From: Candidatus Aminicenantota bacterium
GTDB lineage: Bacteria > Acidobacteriota > Aminicenantia > Aminicenantales > UBA4085
NCBI GenBank assembly: GCA_026393895.1
Contig: JAPKZG010000096.1
Span: 1 to 64,000 of the forward strand
Direction: 5' to 3'
DNA: 64,000 nucleotides
Shown piece after piece: positions 1-8,687 of the stretch. The first letter of the stretch is position 1, and each line of letters opens with the position of its first letter. A model generated the notes under the pieces. The model was not told where the DNA came from. It made no database searches and saw only the letters and a list, made by a program, of their open reading frames with translations. A program made the translations under genes and the position numbers.

Positions 1-667
1 GGGACAAAAAGTACATCCACATGGCTTCCGGCTCGGGTTCAACAAGCAGTGGAGCTCCCGCTGGTTCGCCAAGGGGCCCGAATACGCCCGTCTCATCCAT
101 GAAGACCTGCGGATGAAGCAGGAAGTCAAGAAAAAATACGCCCACGCCGGGATCTCCGAAGTGGTCGTCGAACGCGTCGGCCCGAAGATCCGGGTCATTA
201 TTTACACCGCCCGGCCCGGGATCATCATCGGCCGCGGCGGAAAGGAAATCGAAAGCCTGAAGCATTACCTGGAGGGCATCGTCAAGCGGGAGGTCTACGT
301 GGACATCCGCGAAGTCGAAAAGCCAGAGCTCGTCGCCCTGCTCGTCGGCGAAGGCATCGCCGTCCAGCTGGAGAAACGCATCGCCTACCGCCGGGCTATG
401 CGCAAAGCGGTCGAGATGGCCCTGAAAATGGGCGCCAAGGGAATCAAGGTCATGTGCGCCGGCCGGTTGGGCGGCGTCGAAATCGCCCGGTCGGAATGGT
501 ACCTGCGCGGCCAGCTCCCGCTCCAGACGCTCAAGGCCGACATCGACTACGGTTTCACCGAGGCCTTCACGACCTACGGTCAAATCGGGATCAAGGTCTG
601 GATTTACCGCGGCGACGTGGAAAAATCCAAGATGACGTCGCAAACGGCGGAGGTCGAGGAGATCTGA
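1..667 (+). CDS. rpsC: 30S ribosomal protein S3 (5' end cut by window edge)
   Basis: S3 lies at the head of the 30S subunit at the mRNA entry channel. The frame opens at base 2 with [20 protein letters not shown], the conserved S3 N-terminus, so base 1 is the last base of the ATG start and only two bases of the gene are missing. The KH domain motif [11 protein letters not shown] and the C-terminal stretch [20 protein letters not shown] are intact, for about 222 residues in all. An internal ATG at 113 is not the start, because homology continues upstream of it. It is the first visible gene of the S10-spc-alpha superoperon; rplP follows after 2 bases. Confidence 0.97.
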   Translation, partial: GQKVHPHGFRLGFNKQWSSRWFAKGPEYARLIHEDLRMKQEVKKKYAHAGISEVVVERVGPKIRVIIYTARPGIIIGRGGKEIESLKHYLEGIVKREVYVDIREVEKPELVALLVGEGIAVQLEKRIAYRRAMRKAVEMALKMGAKGIKVMCAGRLGGVEIARSEWYLRGQLPLQTLKADIDYGFTEAFTTYGQIGIKVWIYRGDVEKSKMTSQTAEVEEI

Positions 668-669
668 TC

Positions 670-988
670 ATGTTGATGCCGAAGAAAGTCAAGTTCCGGA
701 AGCAAAGCCGGGGCCGGATGACCGGGCAGGCCAAACGCGGGGCGACCCTCTCGTTCGGTCAGTACGGGCTTCAAGCCTGCGAATGTTCCTGGCTCACCGC
801 CCGCCAGCTCGAGGCGGGCCGGATCACCATCAGCCGGTTCATGAAACGGCGGGGGAAGCTTTGGGCGGATCGTCTACGAGCTGGAAGGCGTGCCCGAGGA
901 CATCGCCCGCGAGGCGATGCGCCTGGCGGCTCAGAAGCTCCCGATGAAGACGCGTTTTGTCGCCCGGGAAAACAGAGAAATCCGATGA
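670..988 (+). pseudogene. rplP: 50S ribosomal protein L16, internally deleted and frameshifted
   Basis: L16 is a near-essential 50S protein of about 137-145 residues that contacts the A-site tRNA. The first 65 residues ([20 protein letters not shown] to RRGKLW) are normal L16. The frame then leaves the family. One base over, from about 863, the normal C-terminus resumes ([17 protein letters not shown] to [10 protein letters not shown]) and stops at 986-988, overlapping the rpmC start. About 35 codons of the middle are absent, and the frame offset means the lost length is 3n+2 bases. As written, the first frame runs into rpmC with no stop, giving a chimeric ORF. The rest of the operon is intact, so an assembly or consensus error is likelier than a true loss. 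Confidence 0.85.
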
Positions 989-1182
989 AACTCAGCGAAC
1001 TCCGAGAATTGTCCAAGGACGAGCTCGTCGCGAAAAAGGCCGAGCTCAAAGACCAGCTCTTCAAGCTCCGTTTCCAGCATTCGCTGGGCCAGCTCGAATC
1101 GACGGCGAAGCTGCATTCCCTCCGCAGGGAGATCGCCCGGATCGAGACCCTGGTCGGCGAGGCGGACCGGAAGGCGAAATAG
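985..1182 (+). CDS. rpmC: 50S ribosomal protein L29
   Basis: A 65-residue L29, usual length. It is an all-helical hairpin protein near the peptide exit tunnel that forms part of the docking site for trigger factor and SRP. The start is the ATG at 985, overlapping the TGA of the downstream rplP frame (ATGA). The text [19 protein letters not shown] and the later [11 protein letters not shown] match the family. Because of the defect in rplP, this gene is also in frame with the N-terminal half of rplP, so an automatic caller may fuse the two. The order rplP-rpmC-rpsQ is the standard S10 operon order. Confidence 0.95.
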   Translation: MKLSELRELSKDELVAKKAELKDQLFKLRFQHSLGQLESTAKLHSLRREIARIETLVGEADRKAK

Positions 1183-1191
1183 GAAACGGCC

Positions 1192-1497
1192 ATGAACTCC
1201 AAAGAACAGACCCCCTCGCGGAAGACGACCAAGGTCGGCACGGTCATCGGCGCCAAGATGGCTAAGACCGTCACCGTCCAGGTCGAACGGCAGCACCGCC
1301 ATCCGCTCTACAAGAAAATCGTCCGGACCCGGCGGATTTTCCTGGCTCACGACGAGCACGGAAAGTGCAAGGTCGGGGACGTGGTCCGCATCATCGAGAC
1401 GCGCCCGATCAGCCGGCACAAGCGCTGGCGCGTCGTCGAGATCCTCGGCCTCGTCCCCCAAAGCGTCGCATCGGATCTTGGTGAGGCCCAGTCATGA
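1192..1497 (+). CDS. rpsQ: 30S ribosomal protein S17
   Basis: S17 is an OB-fold protein that binds the 5' domain of 16S rRNA early in 30S assembly. The 101-residue product carries the family core [18 protein letters not shown], followed by [19 protein letters not shown] and [20 protein letters not shown]. It is somewhat longer than the usual 80-90 residues because of a short N-terminal lead ([14 protein letters not shown]) and a C-terminal tail ([14 protein letters not shown]). It starts 9 bases after rpmC and its stop overlaps the rplN start by 4 bases (ATGA), which suggests translational coupling. Confidence 0.95.
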   Translation: MNSKEQTPSRKTTKVGTVIGAKMAKTVTVQVERQHRHPLYKKIVRTRRIFLAHDEHGKCKVGDVVRIIETRPISRHKRWRVVEILGLVPQSVASDLGEAQS

Positions 1498-1862
1498 TCC
1501 AGCAATACACTCTCCTCAAGGTTGCGGACAATTCCGGCGCGCGCCGCATCCGGGCGATCACCCCGCTGGGCGGCGGCACCGGCCTCGTTTGCTCCATCGG
1601 CGACATCATTTCCGCTTCCGTCCGCGCGGCGGACCCGGAAAGCAAGGTCGAAAAGGGGAAGGTGATCCGGGCGGTCGTCGTCCGGGCCCGAAAGGAAGTC
1701 CGCCGAAAGGACGGATCCTACATCCGCTTCGACGACAACGCCGCCGTCATCATCGACAAACAGGGAGAGCCGGTCGGGACCCGCGTGTTCGGGCCGGTCG
1801 GCCGGGAACTGCGCGAGAAGAAATTCATGAAAATCGTTTCGCTGGCCCCGGAGGTGATCTGA
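1494..1862 (+). CDS. rplN: 50S ribosomal protein L14
   Basis: L14 is a conserved beta-barrel 50S protein at the subunit interface (bridges B5 and B8). The 122-residue product starts [20 protein letters not shown], the canonical L14 opening, and ends [12 protein letters not shown], the family's usual length and end. The start ATG overlaps the rpsQ stop, and its own stop TGA shares a base with the rplX ATG (TGATG). Nothing in it departs from the family. Confidence 0.97.
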   Translation: MIQQYTLLKVADNSGARRIRAITPLGGGTGLVCSIGDIISASVRAADPESKVEKGKVIRAVVVRARKEVRRKDGSYIRFDDNAAVIIDKQGEPVGTRVFGPVGRELREKKFMKIVSLAPEVI

Positions 1863-2194
1863 TGACCGCCCCGTTCATCCGGAAAAACGACCAGGTCTAC
1901 GTCCGTCAGGGTAAGGACAAAGGCAAGACCGGCAAGGTCCTTGCCGTCGACCCGGACAAAGGCCGGGCGCTGGTGGAGGGGGTGGGGCTGGTCAAGCACT
2001 TCATCCGCCCCGACCGGTCCAAGAACGTCCAGGGCGGGATCATGGAAAAGGAATCCAAGGTGCCCCTGAGCCGCTTGATGTTGTATTGCCCCGAGTGCGC
2101 CCAGGGCGTCCGGGCCCGGGCCAAAAAACTCGGGGACGGCACGCGGACCCGTGTTTGCGCCAAGTGCGGGGTGGCCTTCGAGACGGGAAAGTGA
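1862..2194 (+). CDS. rplX: 50S ribosomal protein L24, zinc-ribbon form
   Basis: L24 is an assembly-initiating 50S protein with a KOW/SH3-like fold. The 110-residue product starts at the ATG overlapping the rplN stop and carries the KOW motif [20 protein letters not shown] near residue 8. The C-terminal half has two cysteine pairs (CPECA and CAKCG) about 22 residues apart, a four-Cys zinc ribbon seen in many but not all bacterial L24 proteins. A longer frame opens upstream inside rplN but is not homologous, so the overlapping ATG is preferred. Confidence 0.95.
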   Translation: MTAPFIRKNDQVYVRQGKDKGKTGKVLAVDPDKGRALVEGVGLVKHFIRPDRSKNVQGGIMEKESKVPLSRLMLYCPECAQGVRARAKKLGDGTRTRVCAKCGVAFETGK

Positions 2195-2201
2195 GGAACC
2201 G

Positions 2202-2747
2202 ATGAGTCGCCTGCAGGATCGCTTCAAAAGCGATATCGTCCCCGAACTTGTTAAAGAACTCGGTATCGCCAACCCGATGGCCGTTCCCCGGCTGGAAAAG
2301 ATCGTCATCAACGTCGGCGTGGGCGAAGCCCTCCAGAACGCCAAAGCCCTCGACTCGGCCAAACACGAACTGACCCAGATCACGGGCCAGGCGCCGGTGG
2401 TTTCCCGGGCCAAGAAATCCATTTCGGCCTTCAAGCTTCGCAAGGGTCTGCCGATCGCCTGTTTCGTCACCCTTCGCCAGCGGCGGATGTACGAATTCTA
2501 TGACCGGCTGGTCAACATCGTCCTCCCGCGCGTCCGCGATTTCCGAGGCGTTTCGCCCAAGGCCTTCGACGGCCGGGGCAATTACACCCTGGGCCTGCGG
2601 GATCAGCTCGTGTTCCCCGAGATCGATTACACCAAGGTGGAACGGCCGCGGGGGATGAACATCACCATCGTCACTACAGCCCGGACCGACGCCGAGGCCA
2701 TGTCCCTGCTCCGAAAACTGGGAATGCCCTTCCGCGAGACGGCCTAA
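2202..2747 (+). CDS. rplE: 50S ribosomal protein L5
   Basis: L5 binds 5S rRNA and docks it in the central protuberance of the 50S subunit. The 181-residue product begins [20 protein letters not shown]. It holds the signature [16 protein letters not shown], then [34 protein letters not shown] and the final LLRKLGMPF. The start at 2202 follows GTGAGGAACCG, a plausible ribosome binding site 7 bases after the rplX stop; the frame is open further upstream but without homology. Length and order are standard. Confidence 0.97.
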   Translation: MSRLQDRFKSDIVPELVKELGIANPMAVPRLEKIVINVGVGEALQNAKALDSAKHELTQITGQAPVVSRAKKSISAFKLRKGLPIACFVTLRQRRMYEFYDRLVNIVLPRVRDFRGVSPKAFDGRGNYTLGLRDQLVFPEIDYTKVERPRGMNITIVTTARTDAEAMSLLRKLGMPFRETA

Positions 2748-2758
2748 GAGAGGTATTC

Positions 2759-2944
2759 ATGTCCACTACAGCAGCTTACGCGAAGTACCTTCGAACCCCC
2801 AAGTACGCCGTCCGGACCCGGAGGCGCTGCAGGATCTGCGGCCGCCCCCGCGGCTATTACCGGAAGTTTGAAATGTGCCGCCTGTGTTTCCGGGACCTGG
2901 CCCACAGGGGCGAAATCCCGGGTATCGTCAAGGCCTCCTGGTGA
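2759..2944 (+). CDS. rpsN: 30S ribosomal protein S14, zinc-dependent short form
   Basis: A 61-residue S14 of the short C+ type, assembled late in the 30S head. Two CxxC pairs are present ([20 protein letters not shown]), forming the zinc site that defines type Z. The family ending [11 protein letters not shown] is intact. An AGAGAGG Shine-Dalgarno-like stretch lies just upstream of the ATG. The gene sits between rplE and rpsH as usual for the spc operon. Together with the zinc-type L24 and L36, this suggests a zinc-replete ribosome. Confidence 0.97.
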   Translation: MSTTAAYAKYLRTPKYAVRTRRRCRICGRPRGYYRKFEMCRLCFRDLAHRGEIPGIVKASW

Positions 2945-2966
2945 GGGGCCGGAAAGGAATGTCACT

Positions 2967-3365
2967 ATGAGCGTCACGGATCCCATCGCCGACATGCTCA
3001 CGCGGATGCGCAACGCCGTCCTCATGCGGAAACGGGAAGTTCAAATGCCCGCCTCCAAGCTGAGGACGGAGATCGCCCGGATCCTCAGGGAGGAGGGCTT
3101 CATCCGCAACTACAAGGTCATCAAGGACGGTCCCCAGGGCGTCCTGGCCGTCTCGTTGAAATATACCGAAGGCAATCAGAGCGTCTTGGCCGGCGCGCGG
3201 CGCGTCTCCAAGCCCGGTTGCCGGGTCTACTGCACCCGGGACACGATCCCGAAAGTCTATGACGGGCTCGGCGTGGCCGTCATCAGCACCTCCCAAGGAG
3301 TCCTGTCCGGCGCCAGGTGCGAGGAGCTCGGCCTCGGCGGAGAGGTGCTCTGCACCGTCTGGTGA
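2967..3365 (+). CDS. rpsH: 30S ribosomal protein S8
   Basis: S8 is a primary binder of the 16S central domain and, in E. coli, the translational repressor of the spc operon. The 132-residue product begins MSVTDPIADMLTRMRNA and ends with GVLSGARCEELGLGGEVLCTVW, both diagnostic. The motif STSQGVLS is the conserved RNA-binding turn. The ATG at 2967 is preceded by GGAAAGGAATGTCACT. An upstream in-frame ATG overlaps rpsN and is not used. Confidence 0.97.
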   Translation: MSVTDPIADMLTRMRNAVLMRKREVQMPASKLRTEIARILREEGFIRNYKVIKDGPQGVLAVSLKYTEGNQSVLAGARRVSKPGCRVYCTRDTIPKVYDGLGVAVISTSQGVLSGARCEELGLGGEVLCTVW

Positions 3366-3390
3366 GAGACCCGAAGGAAAGGGACGAACC

Positions 3391-3936
3391 ATGTCACGCA
3401 TAGGCAAACGATCGATCGTCTTGCCCGTGGGCGTCAAGGCCGCGGTCTTCCCCGATCGGATCGAAATCGAGGGAAAGAAAGGCAAGCTCACGACCCCGCT
3501 CTACGAGGGGATCACGGCGAGCCTCGAGGGGACGAACCTCTCCCTCGTCCGGTCCGACGACACCAAGCAGAGAAAAATGGTCCACGGGCTCTGCCGGGCC
3601 CTGGCCCAGAACGCCGTCAACGGCGTCTCCGCCGGGTTCCAGAAACAGCTGGAAATCGTCGGCGTCGGGTACAAGGCCCGGGTCGACAAGAACCAGCTCG
3701 AGCTGAGCCTGGGATATTCCAAGCCCAAGCTGTATCCGATCCCCTCCGACGTGGAAATCGTGTGCGAAAAGCCCACGCTCATCACCGTCCGGGGGATCGA
3801 CCGGCAGCGGGTCGGACAGGTTGCGGACGATATCCACCGGTTCCGCAAGCCCGACCCGTACAAGCTCAAAGGGGTGCGTTATGTCGGAGAAAAGCTCATC
3901 AAGAAAGAACGGAAAGCGGGAGTGACCGGTGCTTAA
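3391..3936 (+). CDS. rplF: 50S ribosomal protein L6
   Basis: L6 is a two-domain 50S protein near the factor-binding site. The 181-residue product starts MSRIGKRSIVLPVGVKA. It contains the family signatures GVSAGFQKQLEIVGVGYKA, LELSLGYSKP and, at the end, PDPYKLKGVRYVGEKLIKK. AAGGAAAGGGACGAACC upstream of the ATG is a good ribosome binding site. Its last 8 bases overlap the GTG start of rplR. Length is usual. Confidence 0.97.
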   Translation: MSRIGKRSIVLPVGVKAAVFPDRIEIEGKKGKLTTPLYEGITASLEGTNLSLVRSDDTKQRKMVHGLCRALAQNAVNGVSAGFQKQLEIVGVGYKARVDKNQLELSLGYSKPKLYPIPSDVEIVCEKPTLITVRGIDRQRVGQVADDIHRFRKPDPYKLKGVRYVGEKLIKKERKAGVTGA

Positions 3937-4303
3937 AGACAAGATTAAAATCCGAGCGGAACGGGACGAGCGGCTGCGGCAGAGAATACGCCGCAAGATC
4001 CGGGGGACGGCCGACCGGCCCCGGGTCTTCATCTACAAGAGCAACCGGTACATCTACACCCAGGCGATCAACGACGAGACCGGATCGGTCGTTGCCTCCG
4101 CCTGCACCCTGGAGAAGGACCTCCGGGCGGAGCTCAAGAACACCAAGAACCTGGCCGGCTGCGAAAAGCTGGGCGAGGTTTTGGCCCAGCGGCTCAAAGC
4201 CCGGAACATCGAGAAAGTCGTCTTCGACCGGGGTGTCTATCCGTATCACGGCCGGATCAAAGCCGTCGCCGAAGCCATGCGCAAGGGCGGCCTGGTTTTT
4301 TAA
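3929..4303 (+). CDS. rplR: 50S ribosomal protein L18 (GTG start)
   Basis: L18 binds 5S rRNA with L5 in the central protuberance. The 124-residue product has the family features RIRRKIRGTADRPRVFIYKS and YIYTQAINDETGSVVASAC, ending RIKAVAEAMRKGGLVF. The start is GTG at 3929, inside the last codons of rplF; AAAGCGGGAG just upstream may serve as the ribosome binding site. No ATG occurs at a fitting position, so the GTG is preferred. Confidence 0.95.
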   Translation: MLKDKIKIRAERDERLRQRIRRKIRGTADRPRVFIYKSNRYIYTQAINDETGSVVASACTLEKDLRAELKNTKNLAGCEKLGEVLAQRLKARNIEKVVFDRGVYPYHGRIKAVAEAMRKGGLVF

Positions 4304-4327
4304 AGCGGGCTTGAAGGAGAACCACAG

Positions 4328-4867
4328 GTGCAAACAGAATCGACACGCAAAGAAGGAAACAGACCTCCGCGGCCCCGGCTGGACGACGGAACCGAGCTCA
4401 AGGACCAGGTCATCACGATCCGCCGCGTGACGAAGGTCGTCAAGGGCGGCAAGAACCTGAGCTTCGCGGCCCTGGTGGCCATCGGCGACGAGCGCGGCCA
4501 GATCGGCATCGGCAAGGGCAAGGCCCGCGAGGTCCCCTCGGCGATCGCCAAGGCCGTGGAAAACGCCAAGAAGCACATCCATAAGATCCAACTGGCCGAC
4601 ACGACGATCCCCCACATGATCCGGGGCGAGGCCGATGCCGGCGTGGTGATTCTCCGCCCGGCTTCCAAGGGAACGGGCGTCATCGCCGGCGGCGCGGTCC
4701 GGATCATCCTCGAACTGGCCGGAGTCAAGGACATCCTGACCAAGTCCATCCGTAGCTCGAACCCGATCAGCGTCGCCCACGCGACGATGGACGCTTTAAC
4801 GAAGCTCAAAAATCCGGACCAGATCGTCAAGGACCGGGGCAAGGCGAAAGGAGCGGTCGAGAAATGA
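4328..4867 (+). CDS. rpsE: 30S ribosomal protein S5 (GTG start)
   Basis: S5 acts in decoding accuracy and lines the mRNA entry. The 179-residue product contains the double-stranded RNA-binding-like S5 N-domain ([20 protein letters not shown]), then [19 protein letters not shown] and the C-terminal domain with [17 protein letters not shown]. The start is GTG after GAAGGAGAACCACAG, a strong ribosome binding site. The N-terminus has a short charged extension. The stop overlaps rpmD by four bases. Confidence 0.96.
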   Translation: MQTESTRKEGNRPPRPRLDDGTELKDQVITIRRVTKVVKGGKNLSFAALVAIGDERGQIGIGKGKAREVPSAIAKAVENAKKHIHKIQLADTTIPHMIRGEADAGVVILRPASKGTGVIAGGAVRIILELAGVKDILTKSIRSSNPISVAHATMDALTKLKNPDQIVKDRGKAKGAVEK

Positions 4868-5061
4868 AAGCCGCTTCGCCGAAACAAATTAAAATCACGC
4901 TGGTCCGCAGCTTGATCGGATACCCGGAAAGCCAGCGGAAGGTCGCCCGGGGGCTGGGTTTGAGAAAACCGAATTCCTCGGTCGTCCGGGAGGACACGCC
5001 GTCCATCCGGGGCATGGTCCGGAAAATCACCCATATGCTGAAAGTGGAGGGCGTCGAATGA
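4864..5061 (+). CDS. rpmD: 50S ribosomal protein L30
   Basis: A 65-residue L30 with the family's [19 protein letters not shown] core and the ending [17 protein letters not shown]30 is a small ferredoxin-like-fold 50S protein and is dispensable or absent in some bacteria; here it is in its usual place between rpsE and rplO. The ATGA overlaps at both ends (4864-4867 with rpsE, 5058-5061 with rplO) suggest coupled translation. Confidence 0.95.
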   Translation: MKAASPKQIKITLVRSLIGYPESQRKVARGLGLRKPNSSVVREDTPSIRGMVRKITHMLKVEGVE

Positions 5062-5498
5062 ACCTCAGTCAACTCCATCCCGCTAAAGGCGCTCGGAAAA
5101 ACGACCGGCGGGTCGGGCGCGGGCCCGGCTCCGGCCGGCAGAAAACATCCGGACGCGGCCACAAAGGCCAGCTGTCCAACGCCGGCTTCACGGCCCTGCG
5201 CGGATTCGAAGGCGGCCAGATGCCCCTCGTCCGCCGGCTTCCGAAGCGCGGTTTCACCAACGTCTTCCGGAAGGAAGCGGCCGTCATCAACCTTGACCGC
5301 CTGGCCAAGATCGCCGGGGCGGAAATCGGCCCGGCCGAAATGGCCGCGGCGGGTGTTTTGAAACCCGCCTCCGCCCGGGTCAAGATCCTCGGCCGCGGCG
5401 AGATATCCGAAGCCAAGACCATCCGGGCCCACCAATTCTCCGCTTCGGCCGTGAAGAAGATTGAGGCGGCCGGAGGCAAAGCCGTCGTCGTCGAGTAA
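5058..5498 (+). CDS. rplO: 50S ribosomal protein L15
   Basis: L15 binds 23S rRNA late in 50S assembly. The 146-residue product starts [20 protein letters not shown] and has the glycine-rich [19 protein letters not shown] tail that threads into the subunit, then [19 protein letters not shown] and the C-terminal [10 protein letters not shown]-type segment. Standard length and position. secY begins 5 bases after the stop. Confidence 0.96.
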   Translation: MNLSQLHPAKGARKNDRRVGRGPGSGRQKTSGRGHKGQLSNAGFTALRGFEGGQMPLVRRLPKRGFTNVFRKEAAVINLDRLAKIAGAEIGPAEMAAAGVLKPASARVKILGRGEISEAKTIRAHQFSASAVKKIEAAGGKAVVVE

Positions 5499-5503
5499 CC
5501 GCC

Positions 5504-6883
5504 ATGCTGGACAGCATTCGCAACATCTTCAGCATCCCCGAGCTCCGGAAAAGGGTTTTCTTCACCCTGATCCTGCTGGCGATCTACCGGATCGGCGGAC
5601 AGATCCCGAATCCGGGAATCAGCGGCTCCGCCCTGGCCGAGTTCTGGCAGGCGCAAAAGGGGACGATCCTGGGATTCGTCGATCTGTTCTCGGGCCGGTA
5701 TATGTCCAGGATGACGATCTTCGCTCTGGGCATCATGCCTTACATCAGCGCCTCAATCATCCTTCAGCTGCTGACCGTTGTCTGGCCCTATCTCGAGCGG
5801 CTGTCCAAGGAAGGGGAGCTGGGCCGGAAGAAAATCACCCAGTACACCCGGTACGGCACGATCCTCATCTGCCTTGTTCAAGCCTTGGGAATCGCTTACT
5901 TCCTCCAAACCCTGAAGACCAACACCGGCCAGCCGATCGTTCCGAACCCGGGCATCGGCTTCATCCTCCTGACCGTCCTTACGCTGACCACCGGGACGGT
6001 CTTCGTCATGTGGCTCGGCGAACAGATCTCGGAACGGGGGATCGGCAACGGCATCTCCCTCATCATCTTCGCCGGCATCGTCGCCCGGTTCCCGGCCGGC
6101 CTGGCGAGCATCGTCACCGGGCTGAAATCCGGGGACTGGAATCCCATCAAGATCATCCTGATGGGCGCGATGATGGTCGCCGTCATCGGCTTCATCGTCT
6201 TCGTCGAGCGGGGCCAGCGTCGCATCCCGGTTTCCTACGCCAAGCGCGTCGTCGGCCGCAAGGTCTTCGGCGGGCAAAGCACCCACCTGCCGCTCCGGGT
6301 CAACACCGGCGGCGTCATCCCGATCATTTTTGCCGCCTCGATCATCACGATCCCGGCGACGATCGCGGCGATGATCAAGGTGCCGGCCCTCCAGACCTTC
6401 GCCCGGTGGTTCGGCGTCGGCATGCCTCTCTACAACCTCCTCTACGTCGTGGCGATCATCTTTTTCACCTACTTTTACGTTTCGATCATCTTCAACCCGA
6501 ACGACGTGGCCGACAACCTCCGCAAGTACGGCGGATTCATCCCGGGCATCCGTCCGGGCAAAAACACTTCGGATTACATCGACGAGATCCTGTCCCGGAT
6601 CACCCTCGTCGGGGCGGTCTACCTGGCCATGCTGGCCATTCTGCCGGAATTCCTGACGACCGGGTTTAAAGTCCAGTACCTGCCGTTCATCGGCGACTTC
6701 ATGGAGAGGACGATGCCCAAGTGGCTGACCCAGGGCCTGGGCATCAACTTCTATTTCGGCGGCACGTCCATTTTGATCGTGGTCGGCGTCGCCATGGACA
6801 CGCTTCAACAAATCGAGGCCCAGCTCGTGATGCGCCATTATGACGGCTTCATGCGCCGCGGCCGGATTCGCGGGAGACGCTGA
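5504..6883 (+). CDS. secY: Preprotein translocase subunit SecY
   Basis: SecY is the ten-helix channel of the Sec translocon in the inner membrane. The 459-residue product has the plug region (LFSGRYMSRMTIFALGIMPY), the signature ISASIILQLLTVVWPYLERL, GTVFVMWLGEQISERGIGNG and the C-terminal cytoplasmic LVMRHYDGFMRRGRIRGRR. About ten hydrophobic segments can be counted. It lies between rplO and adk as in most spc operons, and its TGA overlaps the adk ATG by one base. Confidence 0.97.
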   Translation: MLDSIRNIFSIPELRKRVFFTLILLAIYRIGGQIPNPGISGSALAEFWQAQKGTILGFVDLFSGRYMSRMTIFALGIMPYISASIILQLLTVVWPYLERLSKEGELGRKKITQYTRYGTILICLVQALGIAYFLQTLKTNTGQPIVPNPGIGFILLTVLTLTTGTVFVMWLGEQISERGIGNGISLIIFAGIVARFPAGLASIVTGLKSGDWNPIKIILMGAMMVAVIGFIVFVERGQRRIPVSYAKRVVGRKVFGGQSTHLPLRVNTGGVIPIIFAASIITIPATIAAMIKVPALQTFARWFGVGMPLYNLLYVVAIIFFTYFYVSIIFNPNDVADNLRKYGGFIPGIRPGKNTSDYIDEILSRITLVGAVYLAMLAILPEFLTTGFKVQYLPFIGDFMERTMPKWLTQGLGINFYFGGTSILIVVGVAMDTLQQIEAQLVMRHYDGFMRRGRIRGRR

Positions 6884-7551
6884 TGAGGTTGATTCTTCTC
6901 GGCGCGCCGGGCAGCGGGAAAGGGACCATGGGAGAGATGATCTCCCGGGCGACCGGATTTCCCCGCATTTCCACCGGCGACCTTCTTCGGAAGGCCGTCC
7001 GCGAAGACAACCCGGTGGGCCGGAAGGCCGAGGCGGTCATGAAATCGGGCGGGCTCGTGGAGGACGCGACCGTTACCGAACTCGTCCGCGAGCGGATCGC
7101 CGCCCCGGACTGCCTCGGAGGGTATATCCTGGACGGGTACCCGAGGACCATCGCCCAGGCCGAAGCGATCGAGGCGATCGACCCGGCCCGGCCGGAAATC
7201 GTCCTCGACCGGGCCGTGGGCGAAGAAACCATCGTCGGCCGCCTCAGCGGCCGGCGAATCTGTCCGTCCTGCGGTGCCGTCTTTCACGTGGTCAACATGC
7301 CCCCGAAGGTCGCGGGCGTCTGCGACGCCTGCGAGGGAGACCTCGTTCAACGGGCCGACGACGCGGCCGCGACCATCCGGGAACGGCTCCGCGTCTATCA
7401 TGAGGCGACGGCTCCGCTGCAGGCGCGGTACCGGAACAAGGGAACGTACCGGTCGGTGGACGGCGAAGGCTTTCCCGAGGAAGTTTATTCCCGGATCGCC
7501 GGCGTCCTGGCCGGGCCCCGGCCTTCGGCCGGAAAAGGGCGGTCCGCATGA
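6883..7551 (+). CDS. adk: Adenylate kinase, zinc-LID type
   Basis: Catalyses ATP + AMP to 2 ADP in the cytoplasm. The 222-residue product has the P-loop GAPGSGKGT at residues 7-15, the AMP-binding RISTGDLLR, and GGYILDGYPRTIAQA. The LID domain carries two Cys pairs (CPSC and CDAC), the structural zinc site typical of Gram-positive and several other phyla but absent from E. coli Adk. The GTCPSC-type segment is preceded by RLSGRRI. The start overlaps the secY stop, and the end overlaps map by four bases. Confidence 0.96.
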   Translation: MRLILLGAPGSGKGTMGEMISRATGFPRISTGDLLRKAVREDNPVGRKAEAVMKSGGLVEDATVTELVRERIAAPDCLGGYILDGYPRTIAQAEAIEAIDPARPEIVLDRAVGEETIVGRLSGRRICPSCGAVFHVVNMPPKVAGVCDACEGDLVQRADDAAATIRERLRVYHEATAPLQARYRNKGTYRSVDGEGFPEEVYSRIAGVLAGPRPSAGKGRSA

Positions 7552-8339
7552 TCGTCTACAAGACCGACGCCGAGATCGCCCGGATGCGGGAAAGCTCCCA
7601 GATCACCGGGCTGATCTTGGCCGAGCTCGGCGTCCTGATCAAGCCGGGAGTGCGGACGGCGGATCTCGACGCCTACGCGGAACGCCGGTCCCGGGAACTC
7701 GGAGCCAAGCCCGCGTTCAAGGGGTACCGTGGTTTCCCCGGGTCTCTCTGCGTTTCCATCAACGAGGAAGTCATCCACGGTTTTCCCTCCACCCGGCTGC
7801 TGCGGGAAGGGGACCTCGTCAGCCTCGATTTCGGCGTTTTTTATAATGGATATTACGGCGACGCCGCCCGGACGTATCCAGTCGGGCGGGTCGAGCCGGA
7901 AGCCCTGCGGCTGACTCAAACGGCGGGGGAGTCGTTCGAGAGCGGCCTTCTTCATTTCGTCGAAGGCAACCATCTCTCGGACATCTCTCACGCGATCCAG
8001 GCGGTCGTCGAGGCGGCCGGGTTCTCGGTCATCCGCTCGTTCGTCGGCCACGGCATCGGCCAGGAACTTCACGAGGACCCGCAGCTGCCCAATTTCGGGT
8101 TTCCCGGCCGGGGGCCGCGGATCCGCAAAGGCCTCGTCCTGGCCGTCGAGCCGATGATCGCCGCCGGCCAGTGGGAGGTGGAGATCCTGAGCGACGGCTG
8201 GACGGCCGTCACCAAGGACCGCAGCCTGGCCGCCCATTTCGAGGAGACCGTCGCCCTGACCGACCGGGGCGTCGAGGTCTTGACCCGGGTCGGACCAACG
8301 GCCGCGGAATCGGCCCGGAAGGAGCTGCCTTATGCCTAA
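7548..8339 (+). CDS. map: Methionine aminopeptidase, type I
   Basis: Removes the initiator methionine from nascent proteins. The 263-residue product has the pita-bread fold ligands in order: Asp in [19 protein letters not shown] (two Asp), His in [12 protein letters not shown], Glu in AVEPMIA and Glu in HFEETVAL. The substrate-binding His lies in [19 protein letters not shown]. Length is usual for the type Ia form with no N-terminal zinc finger. It overlaps adk by 4 bases and infA by 8, so the three are probably co-translated. Confidence 0.96.
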   Translation: MIVYKTDAEIARMRESSQITGLILAELGVLIKPGVRTADLDAYAERRSRELGAKPAFKGYRGFPGSLCVSINEEVIHGFPSTRLLREGDLVSLDFGVFYNGYYGDAARTYPVGRVEPEALRLTQTAGESFESGLLHFVEGNHLSDISHAIQAVVEAAGFSVIRSFVGHGIGQELHEDPQLPNFGFPGRGPRIRKGLVLAVEPMIAAGQWEVEILSDGWTAVTKDRSLAAHFEETVALTDRGVEVLTRVGPTAAESARKELPYA

Positions 8340-8550
8340 AGAGGACGTCTTCGAAGCCGAAGGCGTGGTGCACGAGACGCTTCCCAACGCGATGTTCAGG
8401 GTCGAGTTGCAGAACAAGCACGTCATCCTGGCCCATATTTCGGGCAAGATGAGAAAGCATTTCATCCGGATCCTTCCCGGGGACCGGGTCCTGGTCGAGA
8501 TCTCGCCCTACGACCTGACCAAGGGACGAATCACTTACCGCTTTAAATAA
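8332..8550 (+). CDS. infA: Translation initiation factor IF-1
   Basis: IF-1 is a 72-residue OB-fold protein that blocks the 30S A site during initiation. The product [20 protein letters not shown], with [20 protein letters not shown] and the end [13 protein letters not shown], is a textbook IF-1. It starts inside the last codons of map; the AAGGAGCTGCC of that gene forms a good ribosome binding site. The order map-infA-rpmJ-rpsM is the common one. Confidence 0.97.
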   Translation: MPKEDVFEAEGVVHETLPNAMFRVELQNKHVILAHISGKMRKHFIRILPGDRVLVEISPYDLTKGRITYRFK

Positions 8551-8562
8551 AGGGGACAAGAC

Positions 8563-8676
8563 ATGAAAGTCAGAGCCTCCGTCAAAAAAATTTGCCGCAA
8601 TTGCAAAGTCATCCGGCGCAAGGGAATCGTCCGGATCATTTGCACGAATCCCCGGCACAAACAACGTCAAGGATAA
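8563..8676 (+). CDS. rpmJ: 50S ribosomal protein L36
   Basis: A 37-residue L36: [20 protein letters not shown] followed by [17 protein letters not shown]. It has the Cys-x2-Cys ... Cys ... His zinc-ribbon ligands of the zinc-dependent form. AAAGGGGACAAGAC upstream of the ATG provides the ribosome binding site. The gene is easily missed for its size but is in its conserved place between infA and rpsM. Confidence 0.96.
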   Translation: MKVRASVKKICRNCKVIRRKGIVRIICTNPRHKQRQG

Positions 8677-8687
8677 GGACGGCACCC

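Noticed and set aside
771-1461. Long minus-strand open frames inside the ribosomal operon
   Set aside because: GC-rich shadow frames opposite rplP, rpmC and rpsQ with no recognisable protein motifs; the plus strand is certain.
5753-6838. 361-codon minus-strand frame opposite secY
   Set aside because: Asp/His/Arg-rich composition typical of the antisense of a membrane protein gene; no motif or ribosome binding site.
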